64,000 nt of DNA from Flavobacterium frigoritolerans. GTDB taxonomy: Bacteria > Bacteroidota > Bacteroidia > Flavobacteriales > Flavobacteriaceae. Below are positions 41,602 through 50,568 of the stretch, piece by piece (position 1 is the stretch's first letter; the number at the start of each line of letters is the position of its first letter). The notes below the pieces were generated by a model. That model worked only from the letters and a program-made list of their open reading frames with translations, searched no databases and had not been told where the DNA came from. Where the stretch lies: assembly GCF_025847275.1 (NCBI RefSeq), contig NZ_JAOZEV010000009.1, positions 62,001 through 126,000 on the forward strand. The letters run 5' to 3'. Both the position numbers and the translations under genes were made by a program.

Positions 41602-42669
41602 CAGTCATATAATTTTTTTAACTTAAAGACAATTAGTATTATAACAATAAAAAAAATAGCAGAATTAGCCAATGTTTCTACAGGAACAGTTGATAGGATA
41701 ATCCATAATCGAGGACAAGTTAGCCAAGATAATGTAAATAAAGTAAATGCTATAATTGAGGAGTATGGTTATAAAAGAAATATTCTGGCGAGTAATCTTG
41801 CATTGAATAGAAAATTCCATTTTGCTGTGTTCATGCCTAAGTATGAAAATCTTGAATATTGGAAAAGTCAAATAGCAGGGATTGAAAAAGCAGCTATCGA
41901 ATTTGGTAAATTTGGAGTTGTCTTAGATTATTTTTTTTATGATTTTAATACAACCTCATTTAAAAAGCACCTTAAAAAAGTAATGAATTTTGAATGTGAT
42001 GGATTACTATTTGCACCAATTTTCTACAAAGAATCAGTTCATTTTCTTAACGAATATAAAAAGAAAGATATTCCGGTTGTTATGATTGATACTAATATTG
42101 TAAGTAATCATGAGCACGCTTATATTGGCCAGGATGCTTTTCAGAGCGGGTATTTAGCAGGAAGACTTATTAGTCTTGCTGCAAAAACTGAAACTAAAGT
42201 ATTAATTTTTAAAATTACGAGGGAAATAGATAGTACATCAGCTTATTTGCAGCGCATCGATGGATTTTATTCCTTTTTTAGAGATCATGTTGCGTTTACG
42301 AATTTTAAATTCTCGGAAGTTACAATCAAAGATTCTGGAATAAATGAATTAAATATAGCTGTTTTTTCAGGTATTGATAGTGTTTATGTACCCAATTCCC
42401 GAGCTTATATTGTAGCCCGGTTTTTAGAAGAAAACAATATTAAAGATGTTCGTATTATTGGATATGATTTATCGAAAGAGAATATTGAGTACTTAAATCG
42501 TGGTGCAATTGAATTTTTGATCAATCAAAGACCAGAAGAGCAAGGGTATTTAGGAATTAATTATTTGTATAAAAAAATGATACTTAAAGAACCAGTAGTA
42601 AAGACTCATTATATTCCGCTTGAGATTATTCTAAAAGAGAATTATTCGGGAAGTAAAAGAGGTTCTTAG
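41599..42669 (+). CDS. LacI-family regulator of the second uronate operon
   Basis: A regulator of up to 356 residues. The helix-turn-helix reads ITIKKIAELANVSTGTVDRIIHNRGQVSQDNVNKVNAIIEEYGYKRN, a LacI-family domain. The rest is a periplasmic-binding-protein-like sugar domain of the Peripla_BP_4 type (FAVFMPKYENLEYWKSQIAGIEKAAIEF ... VMIDTNIVSNHEHAYIGQDAFQSGYLAGRL). No ATG is available near the HTH. TTG at 41599 lies in the promoter box, and the next candidates are ATT at 41632 or 41638 and ATA at 41641, so the true start is unusual or unclear. It is divergent from the yhcH-eda-SDR operon and probably controls it through the palindrome at 41520-41533. Confidence 0.85.
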   Translation: MQSYNFFNLKTISIITIKKIAELANVSTGTVDRIIHNRGQVSQDNVNKVNAIIEEYGYKRNILASNLALNRKFHFAVFMPKYENLEYWKSQIAGIEKAAIEFGKFGVVLDYFFYDFNTTSFKKHLKKVMNFECDGLLFAPIFYKESVHFLNEYKKKDIPVVMIDTNIVSNHEHAYIGQDAFQSGYLAGRLISLAAKTETKVLIFKITREIDSTSAYLQRIDGFYSFFRDHVAFTNFKFSEVTIKDSGINELNIAVFSGIDSVYVPNSRAYIVARFLEENNIKDVRIIGYDLSKENIEYLNRGAIEFLINQRPEEQGYLGINYLYKKMILKEPVVKTHYIPLEIILKENYSGSKRGS

Positions 42670-43079
42670 GTTCATAAGAACATTTTGTTGTTTTTTATTT
42701 TGTGTATGTAATTACGATGTCTATTCACTTCGTTCGGGGCATAAATGTTTATCTAACACATAGAGATATAGATTTTATGTGCAAAAAAGAATACACAAAA
42801 GAAATGCATTTCTTTTATGTAGCTAGTCCCGAAGCTTCGGGATACATTTTAAATAAGTGAAACACCTTTTTAAGAGTTTAAGATCTATGTCTCTAAGTGT
42901 TGAAAATAATTAAGCTCAACAGTTTTTAAATTTACAAATGAATTACATTCTAAAAATACGTAATAGGTGTAAATATGTACAACAGGTTGTTGATAATAAG
43001 TTTTTTAGTTTCAAATATAGGCTATACTCTCAATAATCAGTTTCAGTTCACAATCTAGATTCTCAAATATTTCATTTCC
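42670..43079. other. Gene-free stretch carrying a dispersed repeat
   Basis: The 410-base gap between the LacI-type gene and the convergent esterase gene is mostly filled by repeat copy A (42755-42901). No credible gene was seen. Confidence 0.6.
42755..42901. repeat. Dispersed ~140-bp element, copy A
   Basis: Left end AACACATAGAGATATAGATTT and right end AGATCTATGTCTCTAAGTGT are imperfect inverted repeats. An internal AAGTGAAACACCTTTTTA segment is shared, in either orientation, with copies B, C and D. It also holds the perfect palindrome TCCCGAAGCTTCGGGA (42827-42842). Confidence 0.75.
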
Positions 43080-44015
43080 TTACAAATAGCTATTAGCTTT
43101 TAGCCATTCTACGCAATCTTTTGTCCAAAACTGACTAGTGTCTTTTACACCTAATCCAAAGCCATGGCCGCCTTTTTCGTATAAATGCAATTCGGCAGAA
43201 ACTTTATTGTTTTTAAGAGCCAAATAGTAATTGATGCTATTTTCTGAAGGAACAACCATATCATCTGTTGCATGCACAAGAAAAGCTGCGGGAGTATCAG
43301 GTGTAACTTTTTTTTCATTTGAGAATTTATCTATTAATTCCTGAGAAGGATTTATACCTAATAAGTTTGTCTGCGATCCTTTATGAGTAACTATATTGGT
43401 CATGCCTATTACTGGATAAATTAAAATTGAAAAACTCGGGCGTGCACTAATTGAATAATCAGTTTTATAAGCAATATCATTGTAATGAGTTGCCAAAGCC
43501 GAAGCCAAATGCCCTCCTGCAGAAAATCCCATGACACCAATTTTATTGCTATCTAAATTCCATTGAGAAGCATTTTTTCTTATAAATCGAATTGCTTCTT
43601 GTGCATCCTGCAATGGTCCAATAGTTTTATCCTCCATTATTAAGTCACTTGGCAATCTATATTTTAAAACAAATGCTGTAATTCCTAAGGTGTTGAGCCA
43701 TTTTGCAACCTTCATGCCTTCTTTTTCTATTGATAGATGCGAATATCCACCACCAGGAAAAATTAGTACAGATGTTCCGTTAGATTTGGTTTCATGAGGC
43801 AAGAATATGCTTAAAGTTGGAATTGTAACTTGACTAATACTTGTTACGATTCCATCTTTAATAACTTCTTTTTCTGTATAACTAGCATTATTTATTGCAT
43901 TAGGAATAGCAGTAGTCCAAAGCGGAATAATTTTATTCTGCCCATATATTGGAGTGCCTATTTTCAAGGTTAAAAGGAGGAGAATAAAAGGAATGTAGTT
44001 TTTGTAGTTTTTCAT
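43080..44015 (-). CDS. Secreted alpha/beta-hydrolase, carbohydrate esterase-like
   Basis: A 311-residue exported hydrolase starting at the ATG at 44015 (MKNYKNYIPFILLLLTLKIG), with signal cleavage near IYGQ. The oxyanion motif is FPGGGYSHL and the nucleophile elbow is VMGFSAGGHLAS. The acid and His are in LVHATDDMVVP and YEKGGHGFGLG. The layout matches BD-FAE-like acetyl/feruloyl esterases and acetylxylan-esterase-related enzymes. Inside the pectin locus it most likely removes acetyl groups from pectin or oligogalacturonides in the periplasm; the substrate is inferred. No exact TAnnTTTG box was found upstream. Confidence 0.83.
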   Translation of the reverse strand: MKNYKNYIPFILLLLTLKIGTPIYGQNKIIPLWTTAIPNAINNASYTEKEVIKDGIVTSISQVTIPTLSIFLPHETKSNGTSVLIFPGGGYSHLSIEKEGMKVAKWLNTLGITAFVLKYRLPSDLIMEDKTIGPLQDAQEAIRFIRKNASQWNLDSNKIGVMGFSAGGHLASALATHYNDIAYKTDYSISARPSFSILIYPVIGMTNIVTHKGSQTNLLGINPSQELIDKFSNEKKVTPDTPAAFLVHATDDMVVPSENSINYYLALKNNKVSAELHLYEKGGHGFGLGVKDTSQFWTKDCVEWLKANSYL

Positions 44016-44065
44016 TTTATAGAATTTAATGATATTAACGTTAAGTATAATAAAACACAATTTTT

Positions 44066-44197
44066 AACACATAGAAACATAGTTTTTTTATCAATAATTA
44101 GATGTTTCACTTAAAATAGACCTCATAGCAATTTGAAAAAAATAAGATTTTCTGTAATCGTCTTTTTGATGTATCCAAATCTATGTTTCTATGCGTT
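44066..44197. repeat. Dispersed ~140-bp element, copy B (inverted orientation)
   Basis: Ends AACACATAGAAACATAG and CTATGTTTCTATGCGTT are inverted repeats. The internal GATGTTTCACTTAAAAT segment is the reverse complement of the segment in copies A and D, so it lies in the opposite orientation. Confidence 0.75.
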
Positions 44198-44385
44198 TAT
44201 TTTATTTTTTTAAGCCCTAAATACATATAACTTCTTTTGATATTTATAGTATTTTGCATGCTCCATTTTAAAGTTATTTAGCAAAACTCCATTTAACAAA
44301 TATATTGGTTAATGCGTACTTATATATTATTTTTTTTACGCTATATGTTTATTTAATTAGTTTTTTTAAAAATATATTTAATTTA

Positions 44386-44430
44386 TTTGCAAAGTTAGGA
44401 TTAAAAACTATATTTGTGCAATCGATTACA
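44386..44430 (+). promoter_or_regulatory. exuT promoter with LacI-type operator
   Basis: TTTG (44386-44389), 19 bases, then TATATTTG (44409-44416), a textbook Bacteroidetes promoter. TGCAATCGATTACA (44417-44430) follows at once and differs by one base from the perfect palindrome at 46187-46200. Bound regulator would block initiation. Confidence 0.82.
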
Positions 44431-44514
44431 TAAATTTTATTTGTGTTTAAAATTTTGAGTTTTTTCGAGAGAATAAAGAGAATTAATTTTAACTACCCAT
44501 AATTAACCAATACC

Positions 44515-45960
44515 ATGAATCAAACCACTAAATCTGCTGGAAAGTATCGCTGGAGAATATGTGCATTGTTATTTTTTGCTACAACCATTAACTATTTAGA
44601 TAGACAGGTTCTATCCTTAACATGGAGTGATTACATTGCTCCTGAGTTTCATTGGACTAATAATGATTATGGTAATATTACAGCCTTGTTTTCGATTTTT
44701 TATGCAGTTTCTTTATTGTTTGCTGGAAGATTTGTAGATTGGTTAGATACTAAAAAAGGATTTCTTTGGGCTATTGGAATTTGGTCTTTGGGAGCTTGTT
44801 TACACGCGTTTTGTGGTATTGCGACTTCAGGAATAATAACAGGACATTGGTTTGTAGGTTTTGAAGAATCTAAAGAAATTATAAGTACAATTAATGACAC
44901 AGGAATTGTAATTAATGTGAGTGTTACATTATTCATTTTTGCTCGTTTTATTTTGGCAGTAGGTGAGGCTGGTAATTTTCCTGCAGCTATTAAAACAACT
45001 GCCGAATATTTTCCTAAAAAAGACAGAGCATTTTCTACCAGTATATTTAATGCAGGTGCTACTGTTGGTGCATTGGCAGCTCCAATATCAATTCCGTTTA
45101 TTGCAAAGTCTTTTGGATGGGAAATGGCCTTTATCATTATAGGAGCTTTAGGTTTTGTTTGGATGGGATTTTGGGTTTTTATGTATGATAAGCCAGAGAA
45201 ACATCGAAAAGTTTGTGCTGCTGAATTAGAATACATACAACAAGATGATATTGCTGATAGTAAGCTAGTAGGATATGTACCAGAAACAACTACCAAAGTT
45301 TCTTTTATCGATTGTTTTAAATATAAACAAACTTGGGCTTTTGCTTTTGGTAAATTTATGACCGATGGAGTTTGGTGGTTTTTCTTATTTTGGACTCCTG
45401 CTTATTTGAGTTCTGTTTACGGAATGGATTCTACAGAAGCTGCTTTGCCATTATTTGTTTTGTACATGATTACTTTATTATCAATCATTGGCGGTTGGCT
45501 GCCAACTTATTTTGTTGAGAAAAAAGGAATGAACCCTTATGAAGGAAGAATGAAAGCGATGCTAATTTTTGCATTCTTTCCGTTATTAGCCTTAATAGCA
45601 CAGCCTTTGGGACATATAAGTTATTGGTTGCCAGTAATTATAATTGGTATTTCGGGTGCAGCTCATCAATCTTGGTCAGCTAATATATTTACTACAGTGG
45701 GCGATATGTTTCCTAAAAAAGCAATTGCAACTATAACAGGAATTGGTGGCTTGGCTGGTGGTATTGGCTCGACAATGATTAATAAAGGATCAGGTTTATT
45801 ATTTGATTATAGTAAAGAAACTAATATGTCTTTTATGGGGTTTCAAGGAATTGAAGCTGGCTATTTTATCATTTTCTCCATTTGTGCAATTTGTTACTTA
45901 ACAGGATGGTCGGTTATGAAACTTTTAGTGCCAAAATACGCACCAATCACTGATTTATAA
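44515..45960 (+). CDS. exuT: Hexuronate transporter, MFS/ACS family
   Basis: A 481-residue inner-membrane symporter that takes up galacturonate or glucuronate. The signature TTINYLDRQVLSLTWSDYIAPEFHWTNNDYGNITALFSIFYA opens the protein as in ExuT of the anion:cation symporter family, followed by FARFILAVGEAGNFPAAIKTTAEYFPKKDRAFSTSIFNAGATVGA and GWLPTYFVEKKGMNPYEGRMKAML. An extra loop (GHWFVGFEESKEIISTINDTGIVINVS) between helices 3 and 4 is longer than in proteobacterial ExuT. The promoter with a CGATTA operator links it to the kdu/uxa operon. Confidence 0.93.
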   Translation: MNQTTKSAGKYRWRICALLFFATTINYLDRQVLSLTWSDYIAPEFHWTNNDYGNITALFSIFYAVSLLFAGRFVDWLDTKKGFLWAIGIWSLGACLHAFCGIATSGIITGHWFVGFEESKEIISTINDTGIVINVSVTLFIFARFILAVGEAGNFPAAIKTTAEYFPKKDRAFSTSIFNAGATVGALAAPISIPFIAKSFGWEMAFIIIGALGFVWMGFWVFMYDKPEKHRKVCAAELEYIQQDDIADSKLVGYVPETTTKVSFIDCFKYKQTWAFAFGKFMTDGVWWFFLFWTPAYLSSVYGMDSTEAALPLFVLYMITLLSIIGGWLPTYFVEKKGMNPYEGRMKAMLIFAFFPLLALIAQPLGHISYWLPVIIIGISGAAHQSWSANIFTTVGDMFPKKAIATITGIGGLAGGIGSTMINKGSGLLFDYSKETNMSFMGFQGIEAGYFIIFSICAICYLTGWSVMKLLVPKYAPITDL

Positions 45961-45980
45961 TCTTTTATGTTTAATTTTTC

Positions 45981-46119
45981 AACTCATAGAAATATAGACT
46001 TAGTATTCTAAAATAAGGCGTTTTACTTATTTAAAAAATACAGAGATAGCTATGTAAAAGTAATGTATTTCTTTTTTGAGTTTTCTTTACTTGCCTATAA
46101 GATCTATGATTCTATGTGG
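45981..46119. repeat. Dispersed ~140-bp element, copy C (inverted orientation)
   Basis: Ends AACTCATAGAAATATAGAC and GATCTATGATTCTATGTGG are imperfect inverted repeats. The internal GGCGTTTTACTTATTT matches the A/D core in reverse complement. Confidence 0.72.
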
Positions 46120-46180
46120 TAGAGAACAAAAAATTAAAAAATTACGTTCAACAGATTATAAGTAATTAGAATATATTATG

Positions 46181-46200
46181 TATTTTTGTAATCGATTACA
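46181..46200 (+). promoter_or_regulatory. kduI operon promoter with operator
   Basis: TATTTTTG (46181-46188) matches the -7 consensus. The perfect palindrome TGTAATCGATTACA (46187-46200) overlaps its end and the start of transcription, about 17 bases before the kduI ATG. Confidence 0.85.
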
Positions 46201-46216
46201 TTTTTAAATAGAAATT

Positions 46217-47053
46217 ATGACAAACTTTGAATTTAGATACGCAACAAACCCAACAGATTTTAAAAAGTATGGTACTGACGAATTAAGAGCTCAGTTTTTA
46301 ATTGAGAAATTATTTGTTGAAAATGAAATACAACTGATATACACAATGTATGACAGATATATTGTTGGAGGAATTATGCCAGTTGGGAAAGTATTGAAAT
46401 TAGAAACAATTCCATATTTAAAATCAGAAAATTTTCTGGACAGAAGAGAGTTAGGAATTATAAATGTTGGAGGAAAAGGGACTGTTACAGTCGATGGAGA
46501 AGTTTTTGAATTAGATAAAAAAGAAGCTTTGTATGTAGGTCAGGGTTGTAAAGAAGTTTTGTTTGCAAGCGCTAATGGAGAACAAGCTTTGTTTTATATC
46601 AATTCGGCTCCGGCTCATGCTAAATTCCCAAATAAAAAAGTAGGCAAAGAAAATGCCGAAGTAATTCAGTTAGGAGAAGAAAGGACAGCTAATCGTAGAG
46701 TTTTAAATAAACTAATAGTAAATAGTATCGTTCAAACTTGTCAGTTACAGATGGGATTAACGGAGCTATTACCAGGTAACGTATGGAATACGATGCCAGC
46801 ACATACTCATGACAGAAGAATGGAAGCCTATTTCTATTTTGATTTAGAAGCACCACAAACCATTTGTCATTTCCTTGGAGAACCACAAAATACGCGTCAC
46901 ATTTTTATGCAAAATCACCAAGCAGTTTTATCGCCAGAATGGTCTATTCACTCTGGTGCAGGAACGTCTAACTATTCTTTTATATGGGGAATGGCGGGAG
47001 AAAATTTGGATTACGGAGATATGGATATCGTTGCACCAAACGAACTAAAATAA
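46217..47053 (+). CDS. kduI: 5-dehydro-4-deoxy-D-glucuronate isomerase
   Basis: A 278-residue cupin that converts 5-keto-4-deoxyuronate (from unsaturated pectin or GAG fragments) to 2,5-diketo-3-deoxygluconate. Family blocks: MTNFEFRYATNPTDFKKYGTDELRAQF, GIMPVGKVLKLE, FLDRRELGIINVGGKGTV and the metal site NTMPAHTHDRRMEAYFYFDL (two His and a Glu), then HIFMQNHQAVLSPEWSIHSGAGTSNYSFIWGM. It starts the long uronate operon. The operator at 46187-46200 overlaps its promoter, and kduD follows 6 bases downstream. Confidence 0.97.
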   Translation: MTNFEFRYATNPTDFKKYGTDELRAQFLIEKLFVENEIQLIYTMYDRYIVGGIMPVGKVLKLETIPYLKSENFLDRRELGIINVGGKGTVTVDGEVFELDKKEALYVGQGCKEVLFASANGEQALFYINSAPAHAKFPNKKVGKENAEVIQLGEERTANRRVLNKLIVNSIVQTCQLQMGLTELLPGNVWNTMPAHTHDRRMEAYFYFDLEAPQTICHFLGEPQNTRHIFMQNHQAVLSPEWSIHSGAGTSNYSFIWGMAGENLDYGDMDIVAPNELK

Positions 47054-47059
47054 AGCATT

Positions 47060-47842
47060 ATGAAATTATTTGATTTAACCAATAAAAGAGCGCTAATAAC
47101 GGGAGGTACACATGGTCTTGGTATGGCTATGGCCGAAGGTTTGGCGCAAGCTGGAGCCGAATTAGTAATTAGTAGTACAACGCCAAGCAAATTAGAAGAA
47201 GCCCTTGCGTATTACAAAAGCAAAGGATACAAAGCATCAGGATATATTTTTGATGTAACTGATGAAAAAATTGCAGCCGAACAAATCGAAGCAATCGAAA
47301 AGAATCAAGGACCAATTCATATTCTGGTAAACAATGCAGGAATTATCAAGAGAGAACCTGCTGTAAGCATGCTAATCGAAGATTTTCGTCGTGTTATAGA
47401 TGTAGATTTGGTAGGCGCTTTTATCATGTCGCAATTAGTGGGACGAAAAATGATTGAGCGCAACGAAGGTAAAATTATCAATATCTGTTCGATGATGAGC
47501 GAGTTAGGTCGAAATAGTGTTTCTGCTTATGCTGCTGCAAAAGGTGGTTTAAAAATGCTTACCAAAAACTTAGCAACCGAATGGGCAAAACATAACATTC
47601 AGGTTAACGGAATCGGGCCGGGTTATTTTGCTACTTCGCAAACAGAACCTATTCGCGTAGACGGAAATCCATTTAATGAATTTATTATAAGCCGAACGCC
47701 TGCGGGACGTTGGGGAGATCCGGAAGATTTAGCTGGAACGGCAGTTTTCTTGGCTTCTGAAGCTAGTCGATTTGTAAACGGTCAAATCATATATGTTGAT
47801 GGTGGAATCTTAGCCACAATTGGTAAACCATCAAACGAATAA
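47060..47842 (+). CDS. kduD: 2-keto-3-deoxygluconate 5-dehydrogenase (SDR)
   Basis: A 260-residue short-chain dehydrogenase that reduces 2,5-diketo-3-deoxygluconate to KDG with NAD(P)H. TGGTHGLGMAMAEGL is the cofactor loop, ILVNNAGIIKREPAVSM the NNAG motif, and NICSMMSELGRNSVSAYAAAKGG holds the catalytic Ser and YxxxK. The C-terminal segment GIGPGYFATSQTEPIRVDGNPFNEFIISRTPAGRWG is typical of KduD/gluconate 5-dehydrogenases. It lies 6 bases after kduI and 20 before uxaC, within one transcript. Together with kduI it processes unsaturated uronates made by lyases or GH88/GH105 enzymes, none of which is visible here. Confidence 0.93.
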   Translation: MKLFDLTNKRALITGGTHGLGMAMAEGLAQAGAELVISSTTPSKLEEALAYYKSKGYKASGYIFDVTDEKIAAEQIEAIEKNQGPIHILVNNAGIIKREPAVSMLIEDFRRVIDVDLVGAFIMSQLVGRKMIERNEGKIINICSMMSELGRNSVSAYAAAKGGLKMLTKNLATEWAKHNIQVNGIGPGYFATSQTEPIRVDGNPFNEFIISRTPAGRWGDPEDLAGTAVFLASEASRFVNGQIIYVDGGILATIGKPSNE

Positions 47843-47862
47843 TCACTTTTTAAATTACTAAC

Positions 47863-49269
47863 ATGAGCGCTACTCAACCTTTTATAAACGATAACTTTTT
47901 ACTCGAAAATAAATTTGCTGAAGAATTATATCATAATTACTCAAAGAATCAACCGATAATAGATTATCACAATCATTTGAATCCACAATTCATTGCTGAG
48001 AATAAAATTTTTGAAAACACGACTCAGGTTTGGATAAATGGGGATCATTATAAATGGCGTGCTATGCGTACATTGGGTATTAATGAGCAATTTATAACTG
48101 GAAACGGTTCTGATAAAGATAAATTTTTAAACTGGGCGAAAACAGTTCCGTACACGATGCGTAACCCTTTGTACCATTGGACACATCTGGAATTGGCTCG
48201 CTATTTTGATATTTATGATTTATTGAACGAGAAATCAGCAGAGAGAATATATATCGAAACTTCGGAGAAAATAAATTCGGATGCATATAGCACACAAAAT
48301 TTGCTTAAAAAAGTAAATGCAGAAGTAGTTTGTACAACCGAAGATCCAATTGATAATTTAGAGTACCATCAAAAATTAGCTAAGAATCCAATAGGAACAA
48401 AGATGAGTACGGCTTTTAGACCTGATAAAGCGATCTTAATTTCTAATGATGGATACAATCAATATATTGATATTCTGGGAGAAGTTGCTGGTATTACAAT
48501 TAGTTCTTATACTGATTTATGCAATGCATTAAAAAACAGAATTGAATATTTTTCTCAAAATGGCTGCAAACTTAGTGATCATGGACTCGATCAAATTTAC
48601 TTTGAGAATTTTACAGAAAGTGAAATCAATTCCATTTTCAAAAAGAAAAGAGAAAACCAAATAATTACGCCCGATGAAGCCTTAAAATTTCAAAGTGCTG
48701 TGTTATTATTCCTGTCTGAAACTTATCATGAATTTGGTTGGGTACAACAATTTCACTTAGGAGCATTACGAAATAATAATGCAAGAATGCACCGAATTTT
48801 AGGACCTGACACCGGTTGGGATTCTATAGGAGATTATCCGCAAGCACAAAAACTATCGTCATTTTTAAATGCATTAGATAGTAAAGATAAATTGACTAAA
48901 ACAATCATTTACAACCTAAATCCTGCTGATAATGAAGTTATGGCAACGATGATAGGAAATTTTAATGATGGTAGCATCAGAGGTAAAGTGCAGTTTGGAT
49001 CAGGATGGTGGTTTTTGGATCAAAAAGACGGAATGACCAAACAACTAAACGCGCTTTCGAACATGGGATTAATTAGTTGCTTCGTAGGTATGTTAACCGA
49101 TTCGAGAAGCTTTTTATCGTTTCCAAGACATGAGTATTTCCGACGTATTCTTTGTAATCTTTTAGGAGATGAAATAAAACGTGGAGAACTTCCTAATGAT
49201 ATGGAATGGATTGGTAAAATGGTTCAGGATATCTCTTATAATAACGCAAAAGAATATTTTAAATTTTAA
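47863..49269 (+). CDS. uxaC: Uronate isomerase
   Basis: A 468-residue amidohydrolase-fold enzyme that turns galacturonate into tagaturonate and glucuronate into fructuronate. Family blocks: IIDYHNHLNPQFIAENKIF (metal-binding HxH), WINGDHYKWRAMRTLGI, EVVCTTEDPIDNLEYHQKL, FQSAVLLFLSETYHEFGWVQQFHLGALRNNNARMHRILGPDTGWDSIGD and SFLSFPRHEYFRRILCNLLG. Full length. It follows kduD by 20 bases. As the entry enzyme for both hexuronates it feeds UxaB here, and the SDR at 39.4 kb in the other branch. Confidence 0.96.
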   Translation: MSATQPFINDNFLLENKFAEELYHNYSKNQPIIDYHNHLNPQFIAENKIFENTTQVWINGDHYKWRAMRTLGINEQFITGNGSDKDKFLNWAKTVPYTMRNPLYHWTHLELARYFDIYDLLNEKSAERIYIETSEKINSDAYSTQNLLKKVNAEVVCTTEDPIDNLEYHQKLAKNPIGTKMSTAFRPDKAILISNDGYNQYIDILGEVAGITISSYTDLCNALKNRIEYFSQNGCKLSDHGLDQIYFENFTESEINSIFKKKRENQIITPDEALKFQSAVLLFLSETYHEFGWVQQFHLGALRNNNARMHRILGPDTGWDSIGDYPQAQKLSSFLNALDSKDKLTKTIIYNLNPADNEVMATMIGNFNDGSIRGKVQFGSGWWFLDQKDGMTKQLNALSNMGLISCFVGMLTDSRSFLSFPRHEYFRRILCNLLGDEIKRGELPNDMEWIGKMVQDISYNNAKEYFKF

Positions 49270-49276
49270 AGGTTAG

Positions 49277-49478
49277 TTAACCGCAAAGAGCGCAAAGTTT
49301 TAGAATCATTTTAATCAGTGGCGAAAAAAAGTTTCACGCAGATTTAGCAGATTTGGCAGATTTTTTTAATCTGTGGCAAAAAAAAACGGTTACAAGGCTA
49401 AATCTTAATTTTTCTTAATCTCTTAATGGTTAAGAACTTTGCGGACTTTGCGTAAATCTTTGCGCTCTTTGCGGTTAA
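49277..49478. repeat. Intergenic element with 21-bp terminal inverted repeats
   Basis: The ends are a perfect 21-bp inverted repeat: 49277-49297 (containing CCGCAAAGAGCGCAAAG) and 49458-49478. The 160 bases between include AATCTGTGGC and TTCTTAATCTCTTAATGGT. Parts recur at 54797-54950 and near 23891. Confidence 0.8.
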
Positions 49479-49504
49479 ACTATCTTAATGGTAAATAAAA
49501 TAAT

Positions 49505-50527
49505 ATGAATAAAGTAGTTGCATTCGGTGAAATTATGTTGCGTCTTTCGACAGAGAGACATCTCCGTTTTTCTCAAGCTAAAACATTTGGATCGAATTAT
49601 GGCGGAGGCGAATTTAATGTTTGTGTGTCTTTGGCTAATTATGGTTTAAATGCTGAGTTTATTACCAGATTACCCGAAAATGAAATCGGTGCTTCGGCAG
49701 TAAAAGAAATGCGAAAAATGAACGTGGTTTCCCAAAATGTAATTTATGGAGGAGAACGTTTAGGAATTTATTTTCTGGAAACTGGAGCTGGAACACGTGG
49801 AAGTAATGTCGTTTATGACCGCGCACATAGCTCGATGGCAACTATTGAAAAAGGATTAATCGATTGGGAAAAAGTATTAGAAGGTGCCAATTGGTTTCAT
49901 TGGAGCGGAATTACTCCAGCGATTTCACAAAGTGCCGCCGAAGCTTGTTTCGAAGCTATTAAAATAGCTCATAAAATGGGAATCCCGATTTCATGCGATT
50001 TGAATTATAGATCAAAATTATGGCAATATGGCAAAGCTCCAAGTGACGTTATGCCAGAGATGTTACAATACAGTAATGTTATTTTAGGAGATATAGATAC
50101 AGCGTATTTCATGCTCGGAATCCCTAAAGCAAACCCTAATTATCAAGACGAAAAATCGCTTCCTGTTTTGTACAGCAAGTTATTCGAATTGATCCCAAAT
50201 TTAAAAACGGTAGCAACTACGTTACGTTATTCAGTAAGTGCATCTCACCAAAGAATTGGAGGTGTTTTATTTGATGGAAAAGCAATTTATAAAGCTGCAG
50301 TGCAAGAAGTAACACCTGTAGTTGATCGTGTTGGGAGCGGAGATGCCTTTATGGGAGGATTAATTTACGGATTGCTGGAATACCCAAATAATAACCAAAG
50401 AGCATTAGATTTTGCAGTTGCAGCTTGTTGTTTAAAACATACCATTGCAGGGGATTATAACTTGGTTACGTTAAAAGAAGTTGAAAATATGCTAGATGGT
50501 AATTCGGCAGGATTAGTATCTAGATAA
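49505..50527 (+). CDS. kdgK: 2-keto-3-deoxygluconate kinase
   Basis: A 340-residue PfkB-family sugar kinase that phosphorylates KDG to KDPG. The start VVAFGEIMLRLSTERHLRFSQAKTFGSNYGGGEFNVCVSLANYGL is diagnostic for KdgK. Further, DLNYRSKLWQYGKAPSDVMPEML is conserved, and VDRVGSGDAFMGGLIYGLL contains the catalytic Asp and anion hole. It lies in the uronate operon 235 bases after uxaC, a gap filled by a repeat element. Read-through from the kduI promoter seems likely because no terminator or exact -7 box was seen in that gap. Confidence 0.95.
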   Translation: MNKVVAFGEIMLRLSTERHLRFSQAKTFGSNYGGGEFNVCVSLANYGLNAEFITRLPENEIGASAVKEMRKMNVVSQNVIYGGERLGIYFLETGAGTRGSNVVYDRAHSSMATIEKGLIDWEKVLEGANWFHWSGITPAISQSAAEACFEAIKIAHKMGIPISCDLNYRSKLWQYGKAPSDVMPEMLQYSNVILGDIDTAYFMLGIPKANPNYQDEKSLPVLYSKLFELIPNLKTVATTLRYSVSASHQRIGGVLFDGKAIYKAAVQEVTPVVDRVGSGDAFMGGLIYGLLEYPNNNQRALDFAVAACCLKHTIAGDYNLVTLKEVENMLDGNSAGLVSR

Positions 50528-50568
50528 ATAATTAGTAATGCCTTATGTATATCATAAAATAATATTTA

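Larger units (their letters stand above)
44016..44514. other. Control region and repeat between esterase and exuT
   Basis: Holds repeat copy B (44066-44197) and the exuT promoter with operator (44386-44430). The remaining sequence is AT-rich without a gene. Confidence 0.6.

Noticed and set aside
44700..45296. A 198-codon minus-strand frame opposite exuT
   Set aside because: It lies fully within the hexuronate transporter gene and shows low-complexity composition expected from an antisense frame.
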